Part shown: positions 13,797 through 22,230 of the stretch, piece by piece
How positions within the stretch are numbered: position 1 is the stretch's first letter
How the letters are laid out: each line of letters begins with the position of its first letter
NCBI GenBank assembly: GCA_034422875.1
Contig: DAOUJI010000005.1
Span: forward strand, 1-25,188
Source: DAOUJI01 sp034422875
GTDB taxonomy: Bacteria > Chloroflexota > Dehalococcoidia > Lucifugimonadales > JAGWBF01
Direction of reading: 5' to 3'
Length of the DNA: 25,188 nt
The notes under the pieces: model-generated
What the model saw: only the letters and a program-made list of their open reading frames with translations
Databases searched by the model: none
Told to the model about the DNA's origin: nothing
Translations under genes and position numbers: made by a program

Positions 13797-16700
13797 ATGC
13801 AACAGAAATCCATCCTATTCATCACCACGGCAGACACCGACATACTGACTGCCGAACGTGCGCTGTCGGGTCTTCCCGAAGGCTTCCCACGGGTGGCTGC
13901 CTTTAACCCCGCGTCGGTGCGGACCGACTCAGACCAGGAGAAGTCAGAGCCGGACAGCAAATTGACGGCTCTTGTTTCCGAGTCGGGCGCGGTCGTTCTT
14001 CGGCTGCTGGGAGGTAAGCGGGCAATGCCCGACTCCTTCGACACGCTGGTCCGGCAATGCCGTAACGAAGGCATACCTCTCATCGCCTGCCCTGGGCATC
14101 AGGAATGGGACGACGACCTGGTTTCCGCCTGCACTGTGCCGGTCGCGGAGGTGGAGACTGTTTTCGCTTACCTGATGCAGGGAGGCGTTCAGAATTTCCA
14201 GAACATGTTCATATTCCTAAGCGACGCCTACTTCGGTACGGAACATGGTCATGAGGCGCCGGCGCCGCTGCCCTGGGAAGGCATATACCACCCCGATGTC
14301 GCAGATGGAACGGACGTGGATTCATTTGTTTCCCGTCGGTTCAAACCCGGGCGGCCGTCCATCGGAATCCTCTTCTACCGCGCCCATTGGATGAGCGGCA
14401 ACCTCCAGCCCATAGACAGCCTGATACACAGTCTGGAGCGCATGGGAGCCAATGTGCTTCCCGTGTTCGCTTTCAGCCTGAAGCACAGCCCGGACGGCGA
14501 CGGACAGGCCAACCGTGCGTTTACCAACTACCTGGCTGGTGAAGATGGGGCCCCAAGAGTGCAATGCATCATCAATACGATGGGCATGTCGATGGGAGAC
14601 CTGAGTGACGAAGGTCCAGCGATAGCCTCCGGATGGTCAGTGGACTACCTGGACAACCTGAATGTGCCTATGGTGCAGGCCATCATAAGCACAGGCTCCC
14701 ATGATGAATGGAAGCAGAATCCCCTGGGCTTGGGTCCGATCGACACTGCGATGAACGTGGCCCTGCCGGAGTTTGACGGACGACTCATTTCCGTGCCCAT
14801 TTCCTTCAAAGAGGAGGCCCTTGCGGACGGACCGTCGAGGCTGGACGGCAGGTTGCAACGCTATGTTCCCAGGTACGACCGGGTGGAGTTGGCAGCCCGG
14901 CTGGCTGTCAAACATGCCAGGTTAGGGATGACGCCCAATTCAGAAAAGAAGATTGCGGTTATTCTCAGCAACTATCCCACCAAGGACGCCCGCATAGGCA
15001 ACGCTGTGGGCATGGACACTCCGTCGTCTGCCATCGTCGTGCTGCACGCTCTGAAAGATTCTGGTTATAAGGTGACGGACATTCCGGAAGACGGCGACGC
15101 CCTGGTCCATCGCATCATTGAGCGATGCAGCAATGACCGCGATTCCCTTACGGAGGAGCAGCTTAGACTCGCGGCGGGACACGTCACCGCCCGGGATTAC
15201 AATCGATGGTTTTCCGGCTTTCCTGACGAAGTGGCTGAAGAGTTGACTCGCGATTGGGGCGAACCGCCAGGGCATGTGTACCGAAGCAACGGAAGTGTGG
15301 CCATCCCCGGAATTGACCTGGGCAACGTATTTGTGGGCCTCCAACCGCCCCGTGGGTTTGGAGAAAACCCCATTGCCATTTATCACAGCCCCGACATGGC
15401 CCCGACGCACCATTACATAGCCTACTACCGCTGGCTCCGTGACGTTTTTCAGGCGGACGCGATTCTGCACCTGGGAAAACACGGCACTCTGGAGTGGCTT
15501 CCGGGTAAAGGGATCGGGCTGTCTCCCTCCTGTTACCCAGAGGTGGCCCTGGACGACGTGCCCCTCTTCTACCCGTTCATTATCAACGATCCCGGTGAAG
15601 GGACGCAGGCCAAACGCCGGGCTCACGCCACTATCGTCGACCATCTGATTCCGGCGATGACCACTGCCGACAGCTATGGAGACATCGCACGCATAGAGCA
15701 ATTGATGGACGAACACTATCAATGCCAGACTCTCGACCCGTCCAAACTGCCCATGCTGGAAGCCCAGATATGGGAAACCGTGCAACAGGCCGACCTGCAT
15801 AGGGACCTGGGCATAGAGTCCCAACCCGATGATTTCGGTGAGTTCATCCTGGAGATTGACGGTTATCTCTGCGAGCTTAAGGACGCCCAAATCAAGGACG
15901 GCCTCCACATTTTGGGAGAGGCTCCTCAGGGCGAACAATTGGTGGGGTTGCTCTGCGCTCTGACTCGACTGGACAACGGCGGCGTTCCCAGCTTGCGCAG
16001 TTCAATCTCCGAAGCGCTGGGTCTGGACTATGAAGAACTGAACGACCGGCTTGGCGCTCCTCCTGACGGTCCGCTTTCTCCAGTCCTCGATAAGGCGGAC
16101 ATCGAGACTCCGGTGCGGACCAACGGTGACGTGCTGGAACGGATAGAACGACTATGTCGGCTAGCCTATTGGGAGATGCTCGCACGGGGATTCCATCCTG
16201 AAGACGCCGCCCCGGTTGTAAATGGAATCCTGGGAACGGACGACCCCCGGACCCAGTCGACGCTGGAGTACGTGGCTGAGACTGTGTACCCCGCCTTGAT
16301 GAAGACTCCGGACGAGATTGGCAACTTGCTGCGGGGACTCGAAGGAAAGTTCGTGCCCCCTGGGCCCAGCGGAGCGCCAACGCGGGGCATGGCCGGCATT
16401 CTGCCCACGGGACGCAACTTCTACTCTGTGGACCCGAAGACCATCCCATCTCCGTCCGCCTGGGAGACTGGGAAGAAGCTGTCCGAGTCGCTTCTCGAAA
16501 AGTATCTGGAGGATGAAGGGTCCTATCCGGAGATGGTCGGCATGGTGGTCTGGGGCACTTCGGCCATGCGCACCCATGGCGATGACGTAGCTCAAATACT
16601 GCATCTGCTGGGCATACGTCCCGTATGGCAACAGGAGAGTCGCCGGGTGAACGGCCTGGAGGCAATCCCATTGGCAGAGCTCGGTCGTCCGCGCATCGAC

Positions 16701-17681
16701 GTCACAGTTAGAATCAGCGGCTTTTTCCGGGACGCATTCCCCAACTTGATAAACCTGCTTGACCAGGCCGTAGAGCTGGCCGCTTCTTTGGACGAGTCCC
16801 CAGAGGACAACTATGTCGTCAAGCACTTGCGGGAGGACCTAACCCATTCAGAGGCGCCGGCGCAGGACATCGAGAATCAGGCTAACGATGCCCATCAGGA
16901 CGAGTTCCGGAATCGCAGCCTTTACCGAATCTTCGGGAGCAAGCCTGGGTCCTACGGCGCCGGGATACTGACCGTGCTGGACGAACGGAACTGGGAGACT
17001 GTGGAGGACCTGGCTGAGGTCTACACCGCCTGGGGCGGGTATGCCTACAGCCGCCAGGACCACGGTGTCAACGCCAGGGACCAATTCAGACGGCGGTTCA
17101 GTCAGATAGTGGTCGCAGCCAAGAACCAGGACACCCGCGAACACGACATATTCGACAGCGACGACTATATGCAATATCACGGGGGCATGATCGCCACAGT
17201 TCGGTCCTTAACAGGACGGAATCCCCGTCAGTTCTTCGGCGACAGCGCCGATCCCAACCGCGTCAAGAACAGGGACCTTCAGGACGAGGCGCGACGGGTG
17301 TTTCGGAGCCGGGTTGTCAACCCGAAGTGGGTCGAGTCGATGAAGCGCCACGGCTACAAGGGGGCTTTTGAGTTGGCCGCCACGGTGGACTACATGTTTG
17401 GCTACGACGCCACAGCCCAGGTTATCGAAGACTGGATGTATGAGGATGTAACCGAAAGCTATGTTTTCGACTCGGACACCCAGGATTTCTTCCGCCAGAG
17501 CAATCCTTGGGCCTTGAAGGGAGTCGTCGAAAGGCTGCTGGAGGCCATCGAACGAGGCTTGTGGGAAGACCCACCGCCTGAGATGCGAGAGAAACTGCGT
17601 CAACTCTATCTTGAACTGGAGCACGACTTGGAAGCCCGTCAAGAGGGGAGTCATGCCAACCAGGGCGCTCCATCGTCATGA
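13797..17681 (+). CDS. cobN: Cobaltochelatase large subunit CobN
   Basis: The product of about 1294 aa has the CobN/BchH/ChlH layout: an N-terminal start MQQKSILFITTADTDIL, FYRAHWMSGN, a middle region with VQAIISTGSHDEW, and the conserved HLGKHGTLEWLPGKG (around residues 557-571). Later motifs are YPFIINDPGEGTQAKRRAHA and, in the C-terminal part, MVVWGTSAMRTHGDD, RVNGLEAIPL and RSLTGRNP. CobN binds the corrin (hydrogenobyrinic acid a,c-diamide in the aerobic pathway) and inserts cobalt with an ATP-driven partner. ATG 13797 gives the natural family start; a TTG at 13785 is possible, and the cbiE stop in the same frame excludes anything earlier. It lies 24 nt after cbiE, and its AAA+/vWA partner is encoded downstream. 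Confidence 0.94.
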   Translation: MQQKSILFITTADTDILTAERALSGLPEGFPRVAAFNPASVRTDSDQEKSEPDSKLTALVSESGAVVLRLLGGKRAMPDSFDTLVRQCRNEGIPLIACPGHQEWDDDLVSACTVPVAEVETVFAYLMQGGVQNFQNMFIFLSDAYFGTEHGHEAPAPLPWEGIYHPDVADGTDVDSFVSRRFKPGRPSIGILFYRAHWMSGNLQPIDSLIHSLERMGANVLPVFAFSLKHSPDGDGQANRAFTNYLAGEDGAPRVQCIINTMGMSMGDLSDEGPAIASGWSVDYLDNLNVPMVQAIISTGSHDEWKQNPLGLGPIDTAMNVALPEFDGRLISVPISFKEEALADGPSRLDGRLQRYVPRYDRVELAARLAVKHARLGMTPNSEKKIAVILSNYPTKDARIGNAVGMDTPSSAIVVLHALKDSGYKVTDIPEDGDALVHRIIERCSNDRDSLTEEQLRLAAGHVTARDYNRWFSGFPDEVAEELTRDWGEPPGHVYRSNGSVAIPGIDLGNVFVGLQPPRGFGENPIAIYHSPDMAPTHHYIAYYRWLRDVFQADAILHLGKHGTLEWLPGKGIGLSPSCYPEVALDDVPLFYPFIINDPGEGTQAKRRAHATIVDHLIPAMTTADSYGDIARIEQLMDEHYQCQTLDPSKLPMLEAQIWETVQQADLHRDLGIESQPDDFGEFILEIDGYLCELKDAQIKDGLHILGEAPQGEQLVGLLCALTRLDNGGVPSLRSSISEALGLDYEELNDRLGAPPDGPLSPVLDKADIETPVRTNGDVLERIERLCRLAYWEMLARGFHPEDAAPVVNGILGTDDPRTQSTLEYVAETVYPALMKTPDEIGNLLRGLEGKFVPPGPSGAPTRGMAGILPTGRNFYSVDPKTIPSPSAWETGKKLSESLLEKYLEDEGSYPEMVGMVVWGTSAMRTHGDDVAQILHLLGIRPVWQQESRRVNGLEAIPLAELGRPRIDVTVRISGFFRDAFPNLINLLDQAVELAASLDESPEDNYVVKHLREDLTHSEAPAQDIENQANDAHQDEFRNRSLYRIFGSKPGSYGAGILTVLDERNWETVEDLAEVYTAWGGYAYSRQDHGVNARDQFRRRFSQIVVAAKNQDTREHDIFDSDDYMQYHGGMIATVRSLTGRNPRQFFGDSADPNRVKNRDLQDEARRVFRSRVVNPKWVESMKRHGYKGAFELAATVDYMFGYDATAQVIEDWMYEDVTESYVFDSDTQDFFRQSNPWALKGVVERLLEAIERGLWEDPPPEMREKLRQLYLELEHDLEARQEGSHANQGAPSS

Positions 17682-17703
17682 GGAAGAATCGGACAGACAG
17701 GAA

Positions 17704-17758
17704 CGGCGTAATTTCAAAACGCCGAACTTGGAGATAAACGGCTGAATTCACCAGCCGT
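17704..17758 (+). promoter_or_regulatory. Two hairpins between cobN and cbtB
   Basis: Two stem-loops lie in the 100-bp gap: CGGCGT/ACGCCG (17704-17709 and 17719-17724) and ACGGCTG/CAGCCGT (17738-17744 and 17752-17758). Neither is followed by a T run, so they look like mRNA processing or stability elements rather than terminators. A strong AAGGAGG precedes cbtB. Confidence 0.4.
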
Positions 17759-17781
17759 GCATACGGGAGAAGGAGGATTTT

Positions 17782-17988
17782 ATGGCAGGTGCATTCGCGG
17801 GAAACATCAGCCAGGGGAGATTGTCTTCCTGGGCGCCATGGTTCTTGCTGGCAATGGCGCTGTTGTACTTCGTAGGTTACGTAGACGGCTCTGTACACGG
17901 CGGCGTCTTGGGAGCCACTGGTGGGAATTTGGGCTATGTCCACGAGTTCTTCCACCATGCCCGCCACGTCGGCTTGATGTGCCATTAG
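17782..17988 (+). CDS. cbtB: Predicted cobalt transporter subunit CbtB
   Basis: This 68-aa protein has one membrane helix (about 17-34) and a C-terminal His-rich tail YVHEFFHHARHVGLMCH (His54, His58, His59, His62, Cys67, His68), the hallmark of CbtB. CbtB acts with CbtA in predicted cobalt uptake regulated by B12 riboswitches; the tail is thought to bind metal. The ATG at 17782 has AAGGAGG at ideal spacing. It lies between cobN and cbtA, coupling cobalt supply to the chelatase. Confidence 0.9.
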   Translation: MAGAFAGNISQGRLSSWAPWFLLAMALLYFVGYVDGSVHGGVLGATGGNLGYVHEFFHHARHVGLMCH

Positions 17989-18012
17989 AACGGCCAGCGG
18001 CTGTATAGGGTA

Positions 18013-18044
18013 GTTTCCGGGCACGCTTCATCCGCGCCGGAAAC
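18013..18044 (+). promoter_or_regulatory. Hairpin between cbtB and cbtA
   Basis: An 8-bp perfect stem (GTTTCCGG at 18013-18020 and CCGGAAAC at 18037-18044) with a 16-nt loop sits in the 154-bp gap between the two transporter genes. No T run follows. It may set the ratio of the two subunits through mRNA stability or partial attenuation; this is inference. Confidence 0.4.
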
Positions 18045-18142
18045 ACATAGCACGGAAAATCTCAAGGGTGGATTTGCCGACGGGTGAGCTTTGTCCTTGA
18101 ATCGGTCCGTATCGATCCCTAGTTGCATCCTGGAGGTTAGGA

Positions 18143-18910
18143 ATGAAACGTATTCTAATCGCTTCCGTGATCGTTGGCGCCATTGCAGGACTTCTTGTAG
18201 GGGGCTTTCACAACCTGTTTACAGTTCCGGTAATGGAGCGAGCCATTGTACTGGAAGAAGAGCGGTCGGCTTCGGTCCCCGCTGGTGAGGAAGAAGAAGG
18301 TCCCAGCACCGATGTATCTCTGGGTGTACAACGGGTAGGCATGATCTTTGGCACGGCCATCTATGGGGCGATCATCGGACTGTTCTTCGCTGTTGGATTT
18401 GTCTTGCTCCATCGCGCCGCTCCCGGGTGGCCCGTCGTGTGGGTGGCGGTGACGGTGGGGTTCTTGGGGTTCTGGAGCATTTCCCTGTTCCCCTTCATTC
18501 GGTACCCGCTTAACCCTCCTGGCGTGGGAGATGAAACAACTCTGCTGGCGAGACAACTGGGACAGACTTTGTTCACGCTGGTGTCTGCTGCGGCTGTTGG
18601 TCTGGTCCTGGACGGTTTCCGCCGGATCAGCCAGAACTATGTTTCCGCAGTGGCGCGGAGGTTGCGATACGGAGTGATTCTGGCGTCGTACACTGCCTTG
18701 GCATTGGTGATGGTCTTCGTGTTTCCAGGGAACACCGACCCAACGCCAGTGCCCATCGACTTGCTGGAACTCTTCCGAGCGTTGACCATGGTTGGTCAAT
18801 TTCTAGCGTGGGCATTCCTGGCCGTTGGCGTTTCCCTTGCCCTGATGTGGCATCAACGGTCTGTGGAGACCCGGGTTGCAGAACCATCCACCGCCGGGTT
18901 TGCGAGATGA
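18143..18910 (+). CDS. cbtA: Predicted cobalt transporter subunit CbtA
   Basis: This 255-aa protein has about five membrane segments (near residues 4-24, 66-90, 97-115, 135-155 and 175-195, with another near the C-terminus). Typical CbtA parts are an N-terminal GAIAGLLVGGFHNLFTVPV followed by an acidic loop, VQRVGMIFGTAIYGAIIGLF and FIRYPLNPPGVGD. Adjacency to the His-tailed CbtB and placement in a B12-riboswitch operon with a cobalt chelatase support cobalt uptake. The mechanism of CbtAB is not well established. The ATG at 18143 follows GGAGG with 7-nt spacing. Confidence 0.85.
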   Translation: MKRILIASVIVGAIAGLLVGGFHNLFTVPVMERAIVLEEERSASVPAGEEEEGPSTDVSLGVQRVGMIFGTAIYGAIIGLFFAVGFVLLHRAAPGWPVVWVAVTVGFLGFWSISLFPFIRYPLNPPGVGDETTLLARQLGQTLFTLVSAAAVGLVLDGFRRISQNYVSAVARRLRYGVILASYTALALVMVFVFPGNTDPTPVPIDLLELFRALTMVGQFLAWAFLAVGVSLALMWHQRSVETRVAEPSTAGFAR

Positions 18911-18940
18911 ACCCGTTGCCCAAGGCAAGCAGGAAAGTGA

Positions 18941-21097
18941 ATGTCCGCTAGTTCTCAGCAGCAGCGCACCGAGCCGCGCTTTCCGTTCACCGCCATAGTA
19001 GGTCAGACTCCTATGAAGCGGGCGTTGATTCTCAACGCGGTTAACCCCCGGATTGGCGGCGTTCTGATCCGAGGCAAGAAGGGTACGGCCAAGTCCACGG
19101 CCGTCCGTTCCCTGGCAGCGTTGCTGCCTGAAGTCAGGGTGATCAGGGGATGCCCCTACAGTTGCCCACCCGATAACCTCCAGGGGCTTTGCGAACGATG
19201 CCAGGCTCAGAGCGGGCAAGGGGAAGACCCTTCAGCGATAAACCGGCAAGTGCGCATCGTCGAGCTGCCGGTAGGAGCTACCGAGGACCGCCTGATGGGG
19301 TCGCTGGATATCGAGCAGGCCATCAAAACCGGAAGTCGGAGCTTTGAACCAGGGCTGATTGCCGCCACCCACCGAGGAATCCTATACGTGGACGAGGTGA
19401 ACCTCCTTAACGACCACCTCGTCGACGTGTTGTTGGATGCTGCGGCTATGGGGCGCAACTACGTAGAACGGGAAGCTGTATCTGTAAGTCACGCCGCGGA
19501 GTTCATTCTAATTGGAACCATGAACCCCGAAGAAGGCGACCTCCGGCCACAGCTGCTCGACCGGTTCGGACTTGCCGTGGAGGTGGACAGCGTCTTTACG
19601 GCAGAGGAACGGCGCGAGGTGGTCAAGCGGCGCATCGACTTCGAGGCCGACCCCTACGGCTTCATAGACCGTTGGAGCGATTCTGAAAACGCCGAGAGGC
19701 AACGGATTGTCCGCGGGCAGGAGCTGTTGAAACAGGTCACTGTACCCGAGGATGTATTAGAGCTGATCACGGGCATATGCGCAGAATACCAGGTTGACGG
19801 TCTCCGAGCGGACATTGTGATATACAAGACCGCCAGCTCCATCGCTGCGTATGAAGGAAGGCGTCAAGTGGTGGCTGAGGACGTGCGCGAAGCAGCGGAA
19901 ATGGCCCTGATGCACCGTCAGCGGAGACAGCCGTTTCAGCAACCGCAGTTGGTTACGGAGCAACTGGACTCGATGATTGATGAGTTCCAGAACCAGCCCA
20001 GGAGCCGCGAACCTCAAGACCGGAACAGTGAGGCAGACGACGACCCCGACGACGGCGAACCTGACTCGCCTGAGCAGGAAGACCCTGCGGCTCCACACGA
20101 GACTGACGCCGGACCACAAGACCAATATTTTGAGGTGGGAGCGCCCTTTTCGGTTCGGTCTCTACAGGTCAAGCCTCCAGACCATAAGGCCAGAACGACC
20201 AGCGGGCGTAGGGCGAAAACCGTAAGTGATTCGGCTTCGGGCCGTTACGTGGGTTCAGCAGCGCCGCAGGGCAAAGCGTCAGATCTGGCTCTGGACGCCA
20301 CGCTCCGGGCTGCGGCTCCACACCAGGTTAGAAGGCGGACCCCTGACACTGGCATCCTCCCAGCGGAAGACGACGCTCCGGTGTTCCTTATAGAACCGTG
20401 GGATGTGCGAGAGAAGGTTCGGGAAAGCAAGACCGGCAGTCTGGTCCTCTTTGTGGTGGACGCTAGCGGGTCCATGGGCGCTCAACGCCGCATGGTCGCG
20501 GTAAAAGGAGCCATTCTGTCGCTTCTGCTGGATGCGTACCAAAGACGGGACAAGGTGGGTCTGATTGCCTTTCGAGGCACGACAGCCCAGGTGTTGCTGC
20601 CTCCAACGTCCAGCGTTGACCTGGCCCACCTGCGTCTGAATGAGATGCCCACGGGGGGACGAACGCCATTGAGCCATGGGCTGTTCATGGCGTTGCAAGT
20701 GGTGGAAGCTGAAAAGATGAAAGAACGCAACGTGATTCCCCTATTGGTGGTCATGTCAGACGGCCGGGCCAATGTAGCGATGGGGAGGTCCGATGATTTT
20801 CAACAGCCGGGAGGCTTGCCCGGAAACAACTTGCCTATGGCTGAAGCGACGGCCATAGCCTCAACAATCAAGGAGCAACGTATACCAGCGGTTGTTATAG
20901 ACACCGAGACTGATTTCCTCCGGTTAGGCTTGGTTGGATCATTGGCGGAAGCTATGGATGCCCCCTGCATCAAATTGGAGGAACTCCAATCCGATTCCCT
21001 GGCTGACGCGGTGCGAATACAGCTGCCCTCGAACGAGAGCGGGCTGCTGACTGCCGACGAAATCCAGGGGTTGCTGCAACGCATCAAACTTGCCTGA
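18941..21097 (+). CDS. Fused AAA+/vWA chelatase motor subunit (ChlI-ChlD type), likely cobaltochelatase partner of CobN
   Basis: The 718-aa protein joins a BchI/ChlI-like AAA+ domain and a BchD/ChlD-like vWA domain. The AAA+ part has Walker A RGKKGTAKST (44-53), a four-Cys motif CPYSCPPDNLQGLCERC (71-87) and Walker B GILYVDEVNLL (about 146-156), followed by ELPVGATEDRL-type and MNPEEGDLRPQLLDRFG sensor motifs. A Pro/Asp/Glu-rich linker (about 345-400) leads to the vWA domain with the MIDAS sequence DASGSM (Asp507, Ser509, Ser511), GGRTPLSHG and MSDGR. Magnesium chelatase uses such subunits; with cobN in the same riboswitch operon and no bacteriochlorophyll genes, it most likely replaces CobS/CobT in cobalt insertion. 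The ATG at 18941 is preceded by AGGA with 7-nt spacing. Confidence 0.9.
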   Translation: MSASSQQQRTEPRFPFTAIVGQTPMKRALILNAVNPRIGGVLIRGKKGTAKSTAVRSLAALLPEVRVIRGCPYSCPPDNLQGLCERCQAQSGQGEDPSAINRQVRIVELPVGATEDRLMGSLDIEQAIKTGSRSFEPGLIAATHRGILYVDEVNLLNDHLVDVLLDAAAMGRNYVEREAVSVSHAAEFILIGTMNPEEGDLRPQLLDRFGLAVEVDSVFTAEERREVVKRRIDFEADPYGFIDRWSDSENAERQRIVRGQELLKQVTVPEDVLELITGICAEYQVDGLRADIVIYKTASSIAAYEGRRQVVAEDVREAAEMALMHRQRRQPFQQPQLVTEQLDSMIDEFQNQPRSREPQDRNSEADDDPDDGEPDSPEQEDPAAPHETDAGPQDQYFEVGAPFSVRSLQVKPPDHKARTTSGRRAKTVSDSASGRYVGSAAPQGKASDLALDATLRAAAPHQVRRRTPDTGILPAEDDAPVFLIEPWDVREKVRESKTGSLVLFVVDASGSMGAQRRMVAVKGAILSLLLDAYQRRDKVGLIAFRGTTAQVLLPPTSSVDLAHLRLNEMPTGGRTPLSHGLFMALQVVEAEKMKERNVIPLLVVMSDGRANVAMGRSDDFQQPGGLPGNNLPMAEATAIASTIKEQRIPAVVIDTETDFLRLGLVGSLAEAMDAPCIKLEELQSDSLADAVRIQLPSNESGLLTADEIQGLLQRIKLA

Positions 21098-21604
21098 GGA
21101 CTCTTGAGGAGCAACTTTCCCCTGGATGGAGAGAGAGCCCTTCTATTACCGAGATGCGGCTTGTTATGAAGTGGCTCACAATCAAGTTGTCGCCAGCGTA
21201 GCCACGCTGTGCGAGAGTCATGGGAAGTTTGGACTGAGAGGCCCTTCCTGGTTGATTCTGAGCCTATGTCAGATCCCTACTGGCGCTGGTGGCGCTCGCC
21301 AACGGTTACAGCGATCTGTTTGGAGGCCACTCGGTCAACGTGTAGCGCATGGTCAACCCGCTGGTCATCGGTCATTCTGGCATTCAGCCGGCCGGAATTA
21401 TTGTCACCCCTGCACCGCAATCTGCAGTGGGGCATGCTTGGCATTGTAAAGCGCCTGAAGGTGGCATTTTGTGAACGGGGAGCTAGAGGCAACGATGAAG
21501 GAGTAAACGCCCATCATCTGCACACGAGTCGGAATTTCTCGTCATCAGGATGAGCGAGGGCAAGTCGACCTTGGCCTCTCAAGGCGGCCGCAACTGTGAG
21601 GTCT
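21098..21604. other. Intergenic region without recognisable gene
   Basis: About 500 bp lie between the chelatase motor gene and a small minus-strand gene pair. Several short open frames occur on both strands, but coding-like stretches change frame: plus-strand YYRDAACYEVAHNQVV at about 21146, then LALVALANGYSDLFGGHSVN at about 21280, then after a stop RMVNPLVIGHSGIQPAG. This would fit a decayed gene or chance. I see no terminator after the chelatase gene. Confidence 0.4.
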
Positions 21605-21712
21605 CTAGAATGGGGCATTGCAAGTTCCCTGAGCGATCAGCCCAGCCACTAAGACAACAAAGCTGATGGCCAGCCAGAAGAAGGCTCGGTCCCAGTGACG
21701 GATTTTCTTCAT
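21605..21712 (-). CDS. Small single-pass membrane peptide, 35 aa
   Basis: An ATG at 21712 overlaps the stop codon of the preceding 69-aa gene as ATGA. The 35-aa product starts MKKIRHWDRAFFWLAISF, has a basic N-terminus, one membrane helix (about 10-27) and a short polar tail QGTCNAPF. Size and charge layout resemble small membrane peptides or toxins, but I do not recognise a family. The coupling to a winged-helix-like gene argues that it is real. Confidence 0.45.
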   Translation of the reverse strand: MKKIRHWDRAFFWLAISFVVLVAGLIAQGTCNAPF

Positions 21713-21918
21713 GAGTTGAGACGGCAGAGTGCAGAGCTGCTGCTGATGCGCACGAAGAATTGGGTGTTCCCGCCAGGGTTGCCGACTCGGCGCTTTGACA
21801 GAAAAGCCCCTGGCGTTGTGTCGGCGCAGATACCTAGTGCTTTCACATCCTTTGGGCTGAAGGGTTCCTTGAGGTGCCCTTCATGCACAGTCGCTCGGAT
21901 TTTCTGAATAAGGGTCAT
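21709..21918 (-). CDS. Small winged-helix-like protein, 69 aa
   Basis: The ATG at 21918 opens a 69-codon gene whose product starts MTLIQKIRATVHEGHLKEPF. It continues SPKDVKALGICADTTPGAFL, then SKRRVGNPGGNTQFFVRI, and ends CRLNS. The pattern of an N-terminal helix, a short DV-K-A-LGI helix, a basic turn and a final FFVR-x-RL hairpin resembles small helix-turn-helix proteins. The frame is open further upstream to 22059, but that part is Ser/Pro-rich without family character. The ribosome binding site is weak (AGAAAG). DNA binding is inference; the overlap with the membrane peptide gene makes a two-gene unit. Confidence 0.5.
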   Translation of the reverse strand: MTLIQKIRATVHEGHLKEPFSPKDVKALGICADTTPGAFLSKRRVGNPGGNTQFFVRISSSSALCRLNS

Positions 21919-22230
21919 TGAACTTTCTGTGTTCTGGTCCAACGAGAATCCATTTCCTGCTGCAGTCGAGTATGACGATGGGAAGAATGGACGGTTCGTG
22001 GGGCCGACAGGGGCCGAGGATAGTGCGACGGATGATAGGAGGCAGCGAGAGAACCCCATTCCCCTTAACCTCCGGGCTGTTGACTTAGAAACCCTCGTTG
22101 GGGCTGAGGGTTCTTGTTGTTACTCTACAACATGTGTGTAACTTAGACGTTACCGCTGGTGGAATTTTGCACGACTTCTTGTAACCTTACGCCGAACTGA
22201 TTGCGGAAAGCGGACTGCCCTGGGGCGCCG
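21919..22230. other. Intergenic region with one hairpin
   Basis: About 310 bp lie between the 69-aa gene and the repetitive surface protein gene. I find no gene here. One clear hairpin, AACCCTC (22090-22096) with GAGGGTT (22106-22112), is flanked by short pyrimidine-rich or T-rich tracts on both strands. It could terminate transcription of the large minus-strand gene before the small gene pair. Confidence 0.4.
22090..22112 (-). terminator. Possible intrinsic terminator after the surface protein gene
   Basis: A 7-bp stem (AACCCTC/GAGGGTT) with a 9-nt loop on the minus strand is followed by TTTCT. It lies about 120 bp downstream of the large repetitive gene. The tract is short, so confidence is low. 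Confidence 0.35.

Noticed and set aside
14940..15938. Minus-strand open frame of 332 codons inside cobN.
   Set aside because: It is a shadow of the cobN coding frame; the cobN motifs on the other strand are continuous through it.
21919..22059. N-terminal extension of the 69-aa gene to a start at 22059.
   Set aside because: The extra 47 codons are Ser/Pro-rich without conserved character, while MTLIQKIRATV at 21918 is a natural start for a small helix-turn-helix protein.
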